This document shows, in pieces, positions 19,661 to 31,564 of a DNA stretch of 64,000 bases. Below the pieces are notes generated by a model. That model saw only the letters and a program-made list of their open reading frames with translations. It was not told the DNA's origin and searched no databases. Origin of the DNA: Impatiens glandulifera (Eukaryota; Streptophyta; Magnoliopsida; Ericales; Balsaminaceae); assembly GCF_907164915.1 (NCBI RefSeq), contig NC_061869.1:26653616-26717615 (forward strand), written 5' to 3'. Position numbers and translations under genes: made by a program. Each line of letters begins with the position of its first letter. Position 1 is the stretch's first letter.

Positions 19661-19922
19661 CTAAATTTTATTTTTTTTGAAATGTTTTGGAGAATTCCAT
19701 TGCAGTTGGCATCGATTTGAATGTTTTTGGCTTTTGACGTTGATCTTACATCTATCTACACCATTTACTTCTCCTTCAAGAAAAATTTGTTGGGTTGAAG
19801 ATAAAAATAAAAAAGGGAAGTTACAAAATCAAATGAAATATTATTCTTTTCTGTTTATCCCATCATACAATTACATTATTATGTAAATATATAATCAAGA
19901 TATTTTTTTTCCTATCTTAGAC
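19661..19922. other. MLO 3' flank / unassigned
   Basis: Sequence between the decayed MLO tail and the LINE. A 69-codon plus-strand open stretch (19677-19886) has no recognised similarity. It ends with the left copy of the LINE target duplication at 19923. Confidence 0.35.
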
Positions 19923-19938
19923 TTAAATAATGTAACTT
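19923..19938. repeat. LINE target-site duplication, left copy
   Basis: TTAAATAATGTAACTT is repeated exactly at 26493-26508 beyond the other end of the LINE. A 16-bp exact duplication is typical of target-primed reverse transcription. The LINE's poly(T) (its poly(A) tail on the minus strand) follows directly. Confidence 0.92.
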
Positions 19939-20091
19939 TTTTTTTTTTGGGAAACAGCTTAGTGCAATTTCATTAAAAAGACCCAAAAGAGGGAAAAAAA
20001 TACAAAAGTTTAAGATCAGATCTAGACAATTTCTAAATTTGACAATGAAACAATAATTAAATTACAGACAATAACAATAATCAATTAGCGC

Positions 20092-21393
20092 CTACAGCAT
20101 TTTTACTTTTATTCTACTTGTGACATTCTCAAACGAAATATCCCATATATGGCAGAGCTTTCTATTCTCTTCATTTCTTTCGATTCCTCTCCAGGATTGA
20201 ATGAGTGCATTTCCATCTGAAGTTATATCTCTCCAAATATCTTCAGCGGTTCTAGTTCTTCCACTGTGAGTTCTTGAATTTCTTTCTTTCCAGATATTGT
20301 AGATTACTGCTCCAAAGTAGCATTTCAACATACTTACATAGAAGGATCTTCCTTTTGCTTTATTCTTCATCCACTCTTGGATTTCTTCCCATATTCTTGG
20401 AAAGTTGATGATCTTCATGTTTGCAGCATACATCCTCCAGATTTGTATTACAAAAGAGCATTCCCCAAATAAATGGTTTATGCTTTCCTCAACTCCCGAA
20501 CATAGGACACATGTGATATCAGGAATGTTTATATATTTTCGAATTCTGTCTTTTGTTGTCAACATTTTCTTGTATACCAGCCAGAGAATAAATTGGTGAC
20601 GAGGAATAATCTTTGGAGACCATACCACATTATGCCAATCTACCTCCTGTCCTCTTATTCTAACCATTTTCCATGCCTTTCCTGTAATAAACTTCTCATT
20701 GCTTTCTGTTTTCTAGCTTATTTCATCATTATTTTCATTGAGTTGCTTCTGCCTCATTAGGTTTAGGATTCTATCACCTTCTGGAATACGCCTCAAAAGT
20801 GAATCACATCTACCTTCATATACGTCTCTAAATGAGTACTTGATGTATTCTCTTCTAACTCCGTTTCCTTGCATTTCTTCTTTGAATATAATGGGAATAT
20901 TATCCAGCCAATGATCATGCCAGAATAGTACCCCTCTTCCATTTCCAATTGTGATTTTCACCATTTGAAAGGTATATTTTCTTGTTTTTAGGATTTTCTT
21001 CAATGACCATGCCATTCTTTCGTTGATGTTTAGTGTCCAGATACTCTACTCTTCTTTCATAAATCTTGTATGCACCCATTTGACCCATAGGGAGTCCGCT
21101 TTTTGCTCCAACTCCCATAAGCTCTTGATGGTGAGGGCTTTGTTCCATTCAACACAACTTTTTATTCCTAGTCCTCCTTCTTCTATGGGAGTGCAAACAT
21201 CCTCCCATTTGACTATTTTTCCTCCTCTGCCTTGTGTTCCCCATATGTAGTCTCTCATGATTCTATCGACTTTAGCCATTACTTTCTTTGGGATGACTAT
21301 CTGTTGTGCCCAGTAGCCAATAATTCCAAAAATGACTCTTTTAACGAGCTCGATTCTACCTGCATAAGACAGTTTTTTCGTAGCCCAACCCAA
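20092..21393 (-). pseudogene. LINE ORF2 C-terminal region with zf-RVT, in three frames
   Basis: Segments 21393-21046 (WATKKLSYAGRIELVK, MRDYIWG, GGLGIKS), about 21015-20713 (GNGRGVLFWHDHWLD) and 20667-20092 are consecutive parts of one ancestral protein broken by frameshifts and a stop at 20713. The last carries the plant zf-RVT arrangement CVLCSGVEESINHLFGEC and a conserved IWKERNSRTH. It is followed by the 3' untranslated region and poly(A). Confidence 0.85.
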
Positions 21394-21413
21394 AACAGAA
21401 TTTCTAACCTTTT

Positions 21414-22577
21414 CTACCAGTTGTCTAAAGTGATTGTATCGGAGTTATTTTGGGATGACAGTGATTGTACCAGTTGTCCAAGGTATTTCACTAGTAGTTC
21501 ACCTTCCTTGATTCCCATAATATTGAAAATGTTTTCTTTCCTTTCTTCGTTAACCCCTCCATAGAAAGCCTGACTTTTGTCCTCATTGATGTATAGACCT
21601 GTAATACTCGAAAAGATTGTTAGAGCTTCTTTGATTATACTAACAGATTCAACATCCGCATAAGCCACAAAAAATAGATCATTTGCAAAACATATATGGG
21701 TTATTGCTTCTTCTTTGCAGTACAGGTGAAATTTGAAATGATGACTTCTCAGAAGCATTTTTAAAATGCAGTCAAGAATTTCCATTATTAAGACGAATAA
21801 GTAAGGAGATATAGGGTCTCCTTGCCTTACTCCCCTTTCACCCTTGAAAAAGCCTCCATGAATACCATTCACGCTCACAACAAAGTGAGGAGTGGAAACA
21901 CATTGCATAATCCAATCAATGAAAATAATTGGAAAACCTGCAGCAAGGAGGAATTCGTGGATTGATCCCCATCTGATCGAGTCAAAAACTTTTTTAATGT
22001 CAATTTTGAAAGCCACACGTGGCGATATGTTTTTCTTTCCATATCCATTCAATAAGCTCTGCATGAGTAGGATGTTATGGGAAATAGAGCGTTTGGGAAT
22101 AAATGTTGATTGCCCTAATCCTACAAGTTTATCAATAACTGTTTTCAAACGTTGCGAAATAATTTTTGAAATAATTTTATAAATAACATTGCAACATGAA
22201 ATAGGACGAAAGTCCTGAATTTTTTCCGGAATTGAATTCTTAGGAATCAAATTCAACACTGTGACGTTCCATTGCTTCAACATTTTCCTGTTTTCTTTGA
22301 AGAAGTTCGCGTTGAAACCATCTGGCCCTGGGCTTTTATCCCCTTTCATCGAAAACACAGCTTTTCTAACTTCTTCTATACTAACTATTGTAATCAATTT
22401 GTTACCACTTTCTTCACTGATTTTCCTTTGCACAATCTGTTGAAGCAATCTTCGGTTGTCCTCTATTATTGTGCTAGTTTCTATTCCAATCAGTTCTTTG
22501 TAGAAACTTATTGCTTCCTCATGAACTGCTTTTTGTCCCTGTAAAACATCTCCATTTGAGTTTGTGAGCCTTAGGAC
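21414..22577 (-). pseudogene. LINE ORF2 reverse transcriptase domain
   Basis: Carries the non-LTR RT motifs: KSPGPDGFNANFF, FRPISCCNVIYKIISK, FKIDIKKVFDS, GVRQGDPISPYLF and the palm box CFANDLFF. The first catalytic Asp of the FADD box is Asn (codon at 21681-21683), which should abolish polymerase activity. The frame ends at 21414, where a frameshift in a decayed stretch breaks continuity with the next segment. Confidence 0.88.
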
Positions 22578-23705
22578 CTAATTTCTGAAATTCCTTGATG
22601 AACATTTTTTATAGAAGAAAGAAGTATTCTTGTCTCCTAATGAAAGCCAATTTTCTCTAGATTTTTGCTTAGCAAAACTTTCCTCTTTAGAACAGAGGTC
22701 TCTGAATTGCGTAAGAGCCTCTTTTTCCTCTTCCCTGTTATAAGGTAGATTTGGGGCTCTTAGTGCCTTGCTTTGTATTTCCTCTAGTTTCATTCTGGCT
22801 TCCTCTACTCTTTTAGAAATCCCACTATATTTTTTCCGGTCTAGTTTATTCAGCTTCCCTTTCAGTAATCTTAGTTTCTCACAAACTCTAAACATCTTTG
22901 TTCCATTAATTCTGATGTTCCAAGTTTCATTAAGGATTTTATTAAATTCTTCATCTTTCATCCAGAAGTTGAAGAACTTAAAGGGTTTTTTCTGTTTTTT
23001 TTCCTTTTCCCAAAAGAATTTCAAAGGGCAGTGATCAGAGATACCTAGTTGCAAAGCCTGTATTTGGCTTCTTGGGTAAAATTCCACCCATTTTTCATTC
23101 ACTAGGCCTCTATCAATTCTGCTCTTTCTCATGTTGTCCGCCCCTCTTGTAGTTGACCATGAAAATAGATTACTTGAGAAAGACGGTTCAATGCAGTTTA
23201 TGTCTCGAATGCATTCATTGAAATCTTGCATGTCTTGTGTTATGTCTGTCTCAGGCTCTCTTTCATTCCTGAATCTTGTAACGTTAAAATCTCCCATAAT
23301 AACCCATGGTTCGTCGTCCGTAATGCTTCTTCTTAAATCATTCCAAAGTGTCTTCCTCTCTGTCCCAGAGTTGCTTGCATAAACTACCGCAAAAAATATT
23401 TTTACCCTTGTCATCAGATTGATAACCTCTGTCAAAATAACTTGCTTGCTTTCAAAAAATTTCTTGATTTCAACCCTTCTTTTATCCCATCCTACCCAGA
23501 TTCTACTTTTAATCCCATCAGAGTTATGAATAAATTCCCATTCTTCTTTGAAGCAACCTTGGGCAACATTCTCTATTTGACTTTGTCTGACTTTTGTTTC
23601 AATAATTCCAAATACTGTGATTTCATTCTTCTCTACTATTCTTCTAACTTCTCTTCTTTTTATGGGGTCATTTAACCCTCTAATATTCCATGTCATTAAG
23701 TTCAT
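22578..23705 (-). pseudogene. LINE ORF2 endonuclease domain (APE type)
   Basis: Starts MNLMTWNIRGLNDP at the TAATG overlap. It shows the exonuclease-endonuclease-phosphatase signatures in order: WNIRG, ETKV, GDFNV, and ISDHCPL at about residue 225. These residues nick target DNA to start target-primed reverse transcription. All look intact. The frame stops at a TAG (22578-22580) between endonuclease and RT. The same frame then continues into the RT, so this is a single nonsense change. Confidence 0.88.
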
Positions 23706-25447
23706 TAATGAAAAGAAGATGTTCCAGCTTTACTTCCCCTTCCTTTACTTTTTCTTCCTTTCTGTTTTTCCCATATAGTAGGGCTATAAGGAATTGTATT
23801 TTCCTTAATTTTCTTACCTTCTTGTTTTTGGATTTTTGTGTTTCTCTGGTCAACTTTTTTTTGAATTGGAGATTGTACAGTTTCAATCGATTCAGCTGTC
23901 TCTTCTTTATCTTTCCCATTTCCTTCACCCACTTCCCCTTTCTTGCTTTCTCCCACACTTTCCCTTTCCACAACCTCTTCGGTATTGATTCTTGTTTCCA
24001 ATTCAAGTTTCTTTGTTACCTCTTCATTCTCAGCCTTTGATTCTGAATTTCTTACCACTCTGTCTTCCTTCCCCTGTTCTTCAAAACCATGTTCTGAATT
24101 TCCTTCCTTATCTTGATCCTTCTGTTTACTCAATACTGATTCTTTAGTAACCATTTTCTGTCTTTTATTCTCAACCTTTTCCTTTTCCAACATCTCTTGT
24201 TCTTCTTTCTGTTTCTTTTCTGTCTCTGTCTTTGTCTCTTTCTCGATCTTCTTCTTCCTTTCTTCTTCAATTATTTTCGGGCACTTGTAATAGACATGTT
24301 CGAATGTATTACAGTCAAAGCATCTATTCGGCCTCCACTCATATGAGATTCTCATAATTGTGGGTTCACCTTTTCTGTCTGTTACCGTCATCTGGTATGG
24401 AAGATTTGATCTCGGGTGTATCTCAATGCACATCCTAGCATAAGTCATATGCTCACCTTTTTCTGTAGTTGGGTCCATGTAGAGTGGACTCCCCAATAGG
24501 CTCGCAAAGTGACTTAATGCTACAGGGTTATACATGTGGGGAGGGATGTTGCGCAATTGGAACCAGATTTGCGCAGTTTCTTTGGGCTTGCTGAAGAGGT
24601 TCATACCTTCTGTCCATTTTTTGAGTTTCATGTAGTTTTTTCCAACAAATGTGTTACCATTGATCATAATACTTTCGAGATCTGATCCTTCTTTGAATTT
24701 GAGAAAGTACAAGTCATGAATGTTGGATGTTACCTTTTCTAGACCATTTTCCCCCAATTGTTCCATTAGAGTTTTTTTGGTTACTAGAAATGGCACCTTG
24801 TTTCTTCCGATGAAGTTGCCCACTATGACATTCTTCCATGAATTTACGCAGTTTTCCTCAACTTCTTGGGGTAGTTTGAATTCAAACGGGGAACCAATAA
24901 TTTCAACTTTTGGCATAAATGTTCCAAGAAAAATCTTTCCCCTCTCTTGAACTGGATTGTCAGCTTTTGTTTCCCCTATGTTCTTCTGCCCTACATTCTG
25001 TTTCTGTTGTTCATTCTGCTCGTTACTCTGGTTTTGCCCTGTTTTCTGATCCTTCCCTTGAGTTTTTCTTTGTTCTTCAGCTTTCTTCCAGACCTGGTCT
25101 ACATTCCAATTAGAATTGTTCTTGATGAAGTAGACTCTGGTTTTGGGGCATTTAGAGAGCTCTCTCAATGTTTCAACAGACCAGCTCACAATAGTATCGT
25201 ACTCCTCTTTTTTGAGGAGATTCCAGTCTTGTAGGTAATGTAGGTTGAGCTGCTCTGTATACTGTTGGCTTTTCTTTTTGCTTAAAACGATTTGGCCTTT
25301 CTTTCCCAGTATCAATAATTTCGTTATCTGATTTCTAAGTCCTTTCAGATTGACCCTTTCATTAAAACCAACCCTCCATTTCCTCGGGTCTGTTTCTTTA
25401 CCCAATACTTTCGCTGCCATTCTTTGCATTTTTCCTGTTTCAACCAT
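23705..25447 (-). pseudogene. LINE ORF1: DUF4283 and CCHC zinc-knuckle RNA-binding protein
   Basis: 580 residues. About 180-370 resemble the DUF4283 fold of plant L1 ORF1 (NVIVGNFIGRN, then IWFQLRNIPPHMY), followed by the CCHC knuckle CFDCNTFEHVYYKC near residue 395 and a long Lys/Glu-rich segment (about 410-560). Such proteins bind LINE RNA in the ribonucleoprotein. Its TAA stop (23705-23707) overlaps the ORF2 ATG as TAATG, a layout known for termination-reinitiation in LINEs. The N-terminus is probably displaced by a frameshift. Confidence 0.85.
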
Positions 25448-25542
25448 ATTTTCTGCATTAATTCTTTCTCTTTCAATTCTTTCTGAATTATTTTCTCTGC
25501 TTCTTCGTCTGAGTCAGGTATCTCAATAGTCTCAAGTTGAAT

Positions 25543-26088
25543 TTAATTCCCATTAGAATCCGAGTTATTGAATTGTGCATTTTTATTTCCTAGACTATTT
25601 TCCAGAACTACTCTATCTTTTCCTAGAGCATGTCCTAGACTATCACAATCTAGGCTATCAGCATGTATTCCACTAACAATTCTATTATCATTTTCATTCA
25701 TCTCATGAGTGTTATTGGGATTGGTAAAAAACATACCTGGCGTGTTGACTACAAAATCTTTATTATTGCTCTTGCTCACGTCAGTCAGATTTCCACCATT
25801 TCCTCCTGGCTTTGGAGACCCATGATTTTCAAAGAGGATATTCGTATAATTCTCTCCTAAGCCTATGTGGAGGTTAGTTGCATTCGAATTTTCTATCTTA
25901 GGATCAGGGGAGCATGTGCTGGATTCACCCATTGCCCGATTAAGAGAGTTGGTCGGGCTTGTACCAACTGTTGACAAAGAGGGAATTTCCCGTACTGCTG
26001 AAGCTACAATGTTTGCAAAAGTCATATTTAAAGTGGCCGACACGGACGGATTCGTGTCAGCGAAGCTTTTAACAACTTTACAGTACAC
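25543..26088 (-). pseudogene. LINE ORF1 N-terminal part (181 residues)
   Basis: Begins MYCKVVKSFAD and is rich in Asn, Ser, Gly and Thr without a named domain. It lies in the position of the low-complexity N-terminal region that precedes DUF4283 in plant L1 ORF1 proteins. It is out of frame with the downstream 580-codon frame, so ORF1 appears frameshifted between about 25540 and 25450. It could be spurious, but its length and position favour a real part. Confidence 0.5.
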
Positions 26089-26492
26089 ATAGGTTTGAAA
26101 TTGATTTCCTGATGTACTCTAGTCTTGACCGAGAGATCGATGAGTAGATTTAGTAGATTTCTGCGAAAAGACGACCCTTCCGACCGAGAGATGAAATCAC
26201 GACGCACACGGAACACGGATCGCACAAATCGCACAGATGGCACAGTTCGCACGACAACGAATGGTGTGTGATTTCTTTGCGACTGCGATCGAGGGTTTCT
26301 TCAACGACGATTACGACCGCGACGGCATATCGCGACACACACGGCACGCTGATCGCACAGTTCGCACTTCACCTGAAAATGGGACAACGGATTAAGTATG
26401 TAGCCCGCAAACACACTTAATCATTTAACCAGGCGCAGAACATGCCGCCCGACGGGCTCGAACCCAGGAACTTAGGGTTGGTATCCACCTCT
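26089..26492 (-). promoter_or_regulatory. LINE 5' leader (internal-promoter region)
   Basis: 400 bp between ORF1 and the left edge of the target duplication. Its first 50 nt (minus strand) contain GGGTTCGAGCCC, a perfect pol III B-box sequence, but no A box precedes it inside the element. The rest has repeated CGCACAG/CGCACAC words. Plant L1 leaders act as internal promoters, so this is inferred from position. The B-box resemblance may be coincidental or mark a captured tRNA/SINE piece. Confidence 0.5.
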
Positions 26493-26508
26493 TTAAATAA
26501 TGTAACTT
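26493..26508. repeat. LINE target-site duplication, right copy
   Basis: Exact match to 19923-19938. The empty site would lie downstream of the MLO relic. Confidence 0.92.
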
Positions 26509-26573
26509 ATAACCTTCTAAATTTGTCAGATTAAATAGTTAATCAATTTTTAGTATAAATAAGAACTGAATTA

Positions 26574-28256
26574 TGTTAAAATTGATCTTATGCAGATTGA
26601 AGAAAATTGGAAAGAAAAGATGTCCGGCAGTTGATCAAAATCGGTTTGTGATCAAGTCCGGTATTATGCAAAAAGGCGCTTCGGGTTTTTATCTCCAAAT
26701 CGGTATTTTATACTTCGGTGTTTTATCTTCGGTATTATATTGGAATATGATGCCTGGTTTTATAACTTCGGTATTATGTGAAAAGCGCGTACGGTTTTAC
26801 AACATCAGTTTTATAAAGAAGACGTATCCGGTTATTTAGAACTTCAGTATTATATTGAACGTACCCGGTAGTTTGCAAGAATCCGGTATTTTATACAAGA
26901 TCAGTTTTATGCTAACAAGCGTCCAGTTATATATATGACTTTGGTTTTGAAATAAAGTGCGCCCGGTAATTTACAAACACACTTCCGATAGATTGTGAAG
27001 TCGGTTTTGTGTAAACACGTATCTGGTAGTTTACAAGATCGATATTTTGTAAACACGTATCCAATAGTTTTCGTTTCTATTATTTTTACAAACATTAAAT
27101 CGATATTTTTTGAATTCGGTTTTATAAAGAGACGCGTCCGGTTTTCTATACTCCGGTATTTAAAAGAGCGCGTCTAGTATCTTATAAGCTTCCAGTTGTT
27201 TATCCAAATTGGTTTTTAGATAAACGTAACCAGTATTTTACCAATTCAGCTCTATATAAGATGTGTCCGGTATTGTCTAAGTTCAGCATTCTGGATAAGT
27301 GCTTTCCTAAACCTGATCAATCTTAATTTGAGTTTAAGCATTCATTATGGGCAGTCTGTTACGATAGTAGGATCAAACTTATAAAAGACTTCTATGAACC
27401 AAGATAATTCAAACCCTCTCAGTTGTACGTTCCTCGTTCATCGTATTCCAATTAATGAGAATTTGGCTTACTATCATACAAGTACATATAAGATCAATGA
27501 GGATCTTCTCCAATGTACTTTCCTGGATTTCAGCCAATCAAATAAGAATTGGCATCCTGTGAAGAAATATGTCCGTTTTATGACAGTTGCAACTTGACTA
27601 TTTAAGAAGAAGGTAGATGACAAGTTCCACACCGGTCTTTTACCAGATACACGATCAATTACTCCTACAATATCATTACAAGCTAAACACCGATTGTCTT
27701 ACTACTCTCTCAAGCTCTAAATGTTTCAATAGATTTCAAGTTTTCTAGAGTGTTAAAATTGTATTACATACTGCCCATTATGTATGAATTGGTTAGTATT
27801 GTATTTTGACATAATTTGTTACTACTCAACAGAGTGAGTGTACTAGGAGTTCGAGAACAGGTAGTAACTATGTCCTGGTTGTTCGACTGGGTTTGTACAA
27901 GTGTTGTATTTAAACCAAATCAAGTTTGAGAAGAAAGGGTGACATAAGAGTTTCTACTCCTAATATCCATAAAACCTCTTGTCCCTTGTGTTCCCTTATT
28001 TCAATCTCATTCACATATTGCTTCAAGTCCAAACAAACTATTCTGTACTTGAACTTTGTTCAAGAATTTGTGAAGGCTTGCGTAGAATAGAAATGAATAT
28101 TAACTTCTAATAGAGTTAATATCAAATGAATTGTTTAAGCGTTCAACATAGTAAGACTCTAGTCTCTATTGTTGTACCCGATCCTAATAATATTATCCTA
28201 ATCAATACCATAATTAATTAAAACATTAGTTTTAATTAAAAACATTAATTTCAACA
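26574..28256 (-). mobile_element. Copia-2 3' LTR, 1683 bp
   Basis: On the minus strand it starts TGTTGAAATTAAT at 28256 and ends with the complement of TGTTAAAATTGAT at 26574, a 13-bp inverted repeat with two mismatches. A polypurine tract (CATTAAGGGGGG on the minus strand) abuts its start at 28257-28268. The 5' half (about 27870-28210) shares sequence with fragments at 52733-53400 (CAATAGAGAC...GTCT, TTCTATTCTTCACAA, TTCAAGTGCGG-like). The other LTR of this element is not found, so it is 5' truncated. Confidence 0.75.
26600..27310. repeat. degenerate short tandem repeats inside the Copia-2 LTR
   Basis: A 700-bp run in which CGGTATT(A/T)TAT, CGGTTTTATAA and GCGTCCGGT-like words recur every roughly 25-60 bases (e.g. 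near 26660, 26700, 26725, 26770, 27110, 27140). Copies are diverged and spacing irregular. Such arrays in LTR U3 regions can be enhancer-like in other elements. Here that role is inference only. Confidence 0.6.
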
Positions 28257-30801
28257 CCCCCCTTAATGTTTTTGTTGGTCATGCCTAACAAATCTCATAA
28301 GTAGACGAATTTGTTCAAAGGGAAGTGCTTTAGTTGATCTCCGGTCTTTACGTGCTTGATCATCACTTCTTCATCACCAATGAAAAATCTCATAAGAAGA
28401 CGAATTTGTTCAAAGGAATGTGGAGCTCTATCTTTCTTCTTTGACGCCCATGAAAAATACCTGAACCAAGTGAATAACAATACCCAAATTTACTTTTCAT
28501 GTCAACCATGCTTCTAGCCCAATCGCTATCACAGAACCCAAATAACTCAATATCTTCAATATCATTTCTTTCAAATATGAGACCATACTTCACAGTCCCT
28601 TTAATGTATCGCAACACTCTCTTTGCAACTCCAAGATGAATTTTACTTGGTCGATGCATAAACTGAGATAATAAACTCGTAGCTTACATGATATCGGGTC
28701 TCGTAGTCGTAAGGTACAACAAACTCCCAACCAGACTTCTATATTGTACCACATCAGCATCACCACTACCATCATCTTTCATCAACTTCTTATTTAATAC
28801 CAATGGAGTCATCACGGGAATACAATTCTCCATTTTGAATTTTGAATGAATACTTTGGACATACTTCTTTCGACAAATAAACATACCTCCATCATTTTGA
28901 TCAATCTCAATACCCAGGAAGTAATGTAACAAATCCAAATCATTCATCTCATATTTCTTCATAATATCAATTTTGAACTCATTAATCATGTTTCATCATT
29001 TCCAGTAAAAATCAAGTTATCAACATAAAGAGAGACTATGAGCATACCTGATTTACGTGCTTGATGTAGAGTGTCGGCTCAGTAGGACTCCTGAAAAATC
29101 CTCTCTTGGAGAAATACTCATCAATATTTCCATACCATGCACGAGGTGCTTGCTTCAATCCGTACAACGCTTTCTTCATTTTGTATACTTTTTCTTCTTC
29201 TCCTTCAACATTGAAGCTTTGAGGTTGTACCACATACACCTCTTCTTTCAATACTCCATTCAAGAATGCAGATTTCACATCAAGTTGGTAAGCTTCCAAC
29301 CTTTATAAGTAGCTAATGTAATAACATCCTTATATTTTCGTGTCTCGCAACCGATGCAAATGTCTCATGATAGTCGACTCCAGGTTGTTGAGAATACCCT
29401 TTTGTCTTGCATTTTTTAACCGAACCATCGGGACTCATTTTCGTCTTGTAAATCCACTTCAACCAATCATATCCTTTTCTTTTGGCTTCTCTACTAACTC
29501 TTAAGTTTCATTTTTTTGACCATGTTTATTTCTTCTTCCATCGCTTTCACCCAAACCTCCTCTTGAATAGCTTGTTCAAAGCTTTCGGGTTCTACAACAC
29601 ATAAATTACATCGAGCATATATGCATTCAAATTTCTCATTTGTACTAGAGTAAGGATCAGAATGGATAAACTCACCCCGGGTTTTGTTGTCGGAGATTGT
29701 TGATGCTCACTTTCTTTATAACCACTTTCATTTACTTATCTAGATTTTTCTCTCTAATCTTCGTCAAAAACCGGCATTTGTACATCCTAAAAACCTTTCT
29801 CTTTCCAATTCCATTGTTCTTTTCATTGAAGATCACATCCCGACTTTCAATGACCTTATTTTTCTTCAAGCTAAAAAGTCGATATCCCTTTTACTTGGTG
29901 CTATAGCCTACGAATATACATCTTTCACCTTTATCTTCAAGATTGTTTCTCATTTTTTTCGGGACATGAGCATAGAAAATGGATCTGAGCACTTTCAAGT
30001 GATTGACCGACGACTTTCTACCCCCAAACCATGACTCGAATGGTGTCTTATTTTCAACCACCTTTGTCGGACATCGATTCAACAAATAAAATGTTGTATA
30101 AGTTCTTCTCGGCAACGCCATTTTATTCTGGCGTATAATTTGTCATCAATTGTCTTTCAAGACCAATATCTTCACAATATTTCTCGAACTCCTTCGAGTT
30201 GTATTCTCCTCCTCTATCACTTATTAACCTTTTAATCATCTTACCACTTTGTCTCTCAGCAATTCTTTGAAACTTCTTGAAAATGAAAATTGCTTCCGAT
30301 TTTTTCCTCAAAAAATAGACCCAACACATTATTGAAAAATCGTCGATAAAAGTGATAAAGTATTTGTTACCTCTATTAGAGTTTTTGGACATCGGACCAC
30401 AAATATCGGTATGAACGAGCTCCAACAATGATTTCTCTCTCCAGGATTTCTCTTTTGGAAACGTCTCTCGATGAATTTTACCAAAAGTACATGCTTCACA
30501 AACATCATACTTGTCGTCAATATTTGGCAATCCATACACCATATTCTTTCTACTTATCAATTTCAAGCTCTCACAGTTCACATGCCCAAGCCGTTTATGC
30601 CACAACCATGACATATCTTCAACATTGACCTTCATCGATGCACAACTTGCAGGTTTAAGATTAAGAAGAAAACCACAATCAACTATTTATTATTTTTTTG
30701 TCAAAAATTTTACAATAATCATAATTGAAGTACAATGCATGATTATTTTGCATAAGTTTCCCAACACTCAGTAAATTTTGTGTTAAATCTGAAACAAATA
30801 A
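28257..30801 (-). pseudogene. Copia-2 pol: integrase, RT, RNase H (broken)
   Basis: Reading leftwards: GAG-pre-integrase/integrase (30635-30123) with LWHKRLGHVN, CTFGK, HTDICGP, FIDDFS and SDRGGEY, then a stop in TPE*NG (30123-30125) and a continuation to 29891. RT pieces follow at 29299-29036 ([24 protein letters not shown]) and 28989-28684. The palm box reads LYVDNLIF (near 29025), with the second catalytic Asp replaced by Asn. RNase H (28659-28390) has FCDSDWARSMVD but lacks the middle, and a short duplicated end (…PLNKFV, 28295-28425) follows. It is inactive. Confidence 0.85.
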
Positions 30802-31255
30802 CACTAGTAGAAAAATAGGTATCAGTAAGGGCGAAAACCGTTACTGAAAGTATCGAATGCCGTTACTGAATCATAATTGTAACGGCAAATAAAACCGTTA
30901 CAATTCGTTACTGAACAATACGTTACAAAAACTTCACACGTATCAGTAACGGCTTTCGAAAGCCGTCACTGATAGTCAATGGATAACAGTAACGGTTCTA
31001 GCCGACTTAAAACCGTCACAGAAACTGACAGATATCTGTAACGGTTTTCGAAAACCGTTACTGATATTAAAAGGAACAATAGTAACGGTTCTAGCCGACT
31101 TAAAACCGTTACTGAAAGGAATTTATATCAGTAACGGTTTTCGAAAGCCGTTACAGATACCATATTAGTTTTCTGTGACGACTTTTTATTTGTTAAACCC
31201 TTACAGGAAAATTTAAGAGTAACGGTTTTTTAATTCATTAAACCGTTACTAAACC
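30802..31255. repeat. CACTA left terminus with subterminal repeats
   Basis: After the 14-bp terminus, about a dozen GTAACGG(T/C)TTT or AAAACCGTTAC words occur in alternating orientation (for example near 30880, 30955, 31005, 31060 and 31110). Many lie as inverted pairs flanking short spacers (CGAAAGCC/GGCTTTCG). They are expected transposase-binding sites. Confidence 0.9.
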
Positions 31256-31564
31256 ATAATCGTTTTTTTTTAAATTTTATTTTTTTCTCCAAATTTTTAC
31301 CTATATCACAATCATCAATAACCAAAACCAAAAAGTACAGTCATCAATAACCAAAAACCCAAAACCACAATCATTAATTCAAAACAATAATCATCCACAA
31401 ACTACAATCCATCCACAAACTACAATTTATTTACAAATTACAATCCATCCACAAACTACAATCATATCACAAACTACAATCATATCACAAATCCACAAAA
31501 ACCATTAATTAACGTACTTCAAATAACAATTCAACTAACCAGAGAATACACGGGAAAGCGACGA
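31256..31564. other. CACTA 3' untranslated region
   Basis: Short repeats of CACAAACTACAATC(A/C) type occur around 31390-31480. No gene. Lies between the left subterminal array and the stop of the second CACTA gene. Confidence 0.5.

Larger units (their letters stand above)
19939..26492 (-). mobile_element. full-length L1-type LINE, 6.55 kb
   Basis: A minus-strand non-LTR retrotransposon. Poly(T) at 19937-19948 is the 3' tail, then zinc-knuckle C-terminus, RT, endonuclease and ORF1, with a 400-bp 5' leader ending at 26492. The exact 16-bp target duplication on both sides shows that the copy is full length. ORF1 and ORF2 overlap in a TAATG. Stops at 22578-22580, a frameshift near 21430, further breaks at 21046-20670, and FADD changed to FAND in the RT make it non-autonomous. 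Confidence 0.93.

Noticed and set aside
26574..28256. Plus-strand solo LTR from a separate element
   Set aside because: I first read it this way, but the polypurine tract at 28257 and the inverted termini fit the minus-strand 3' LTR of Copia-2, and no flanking duplication exists.
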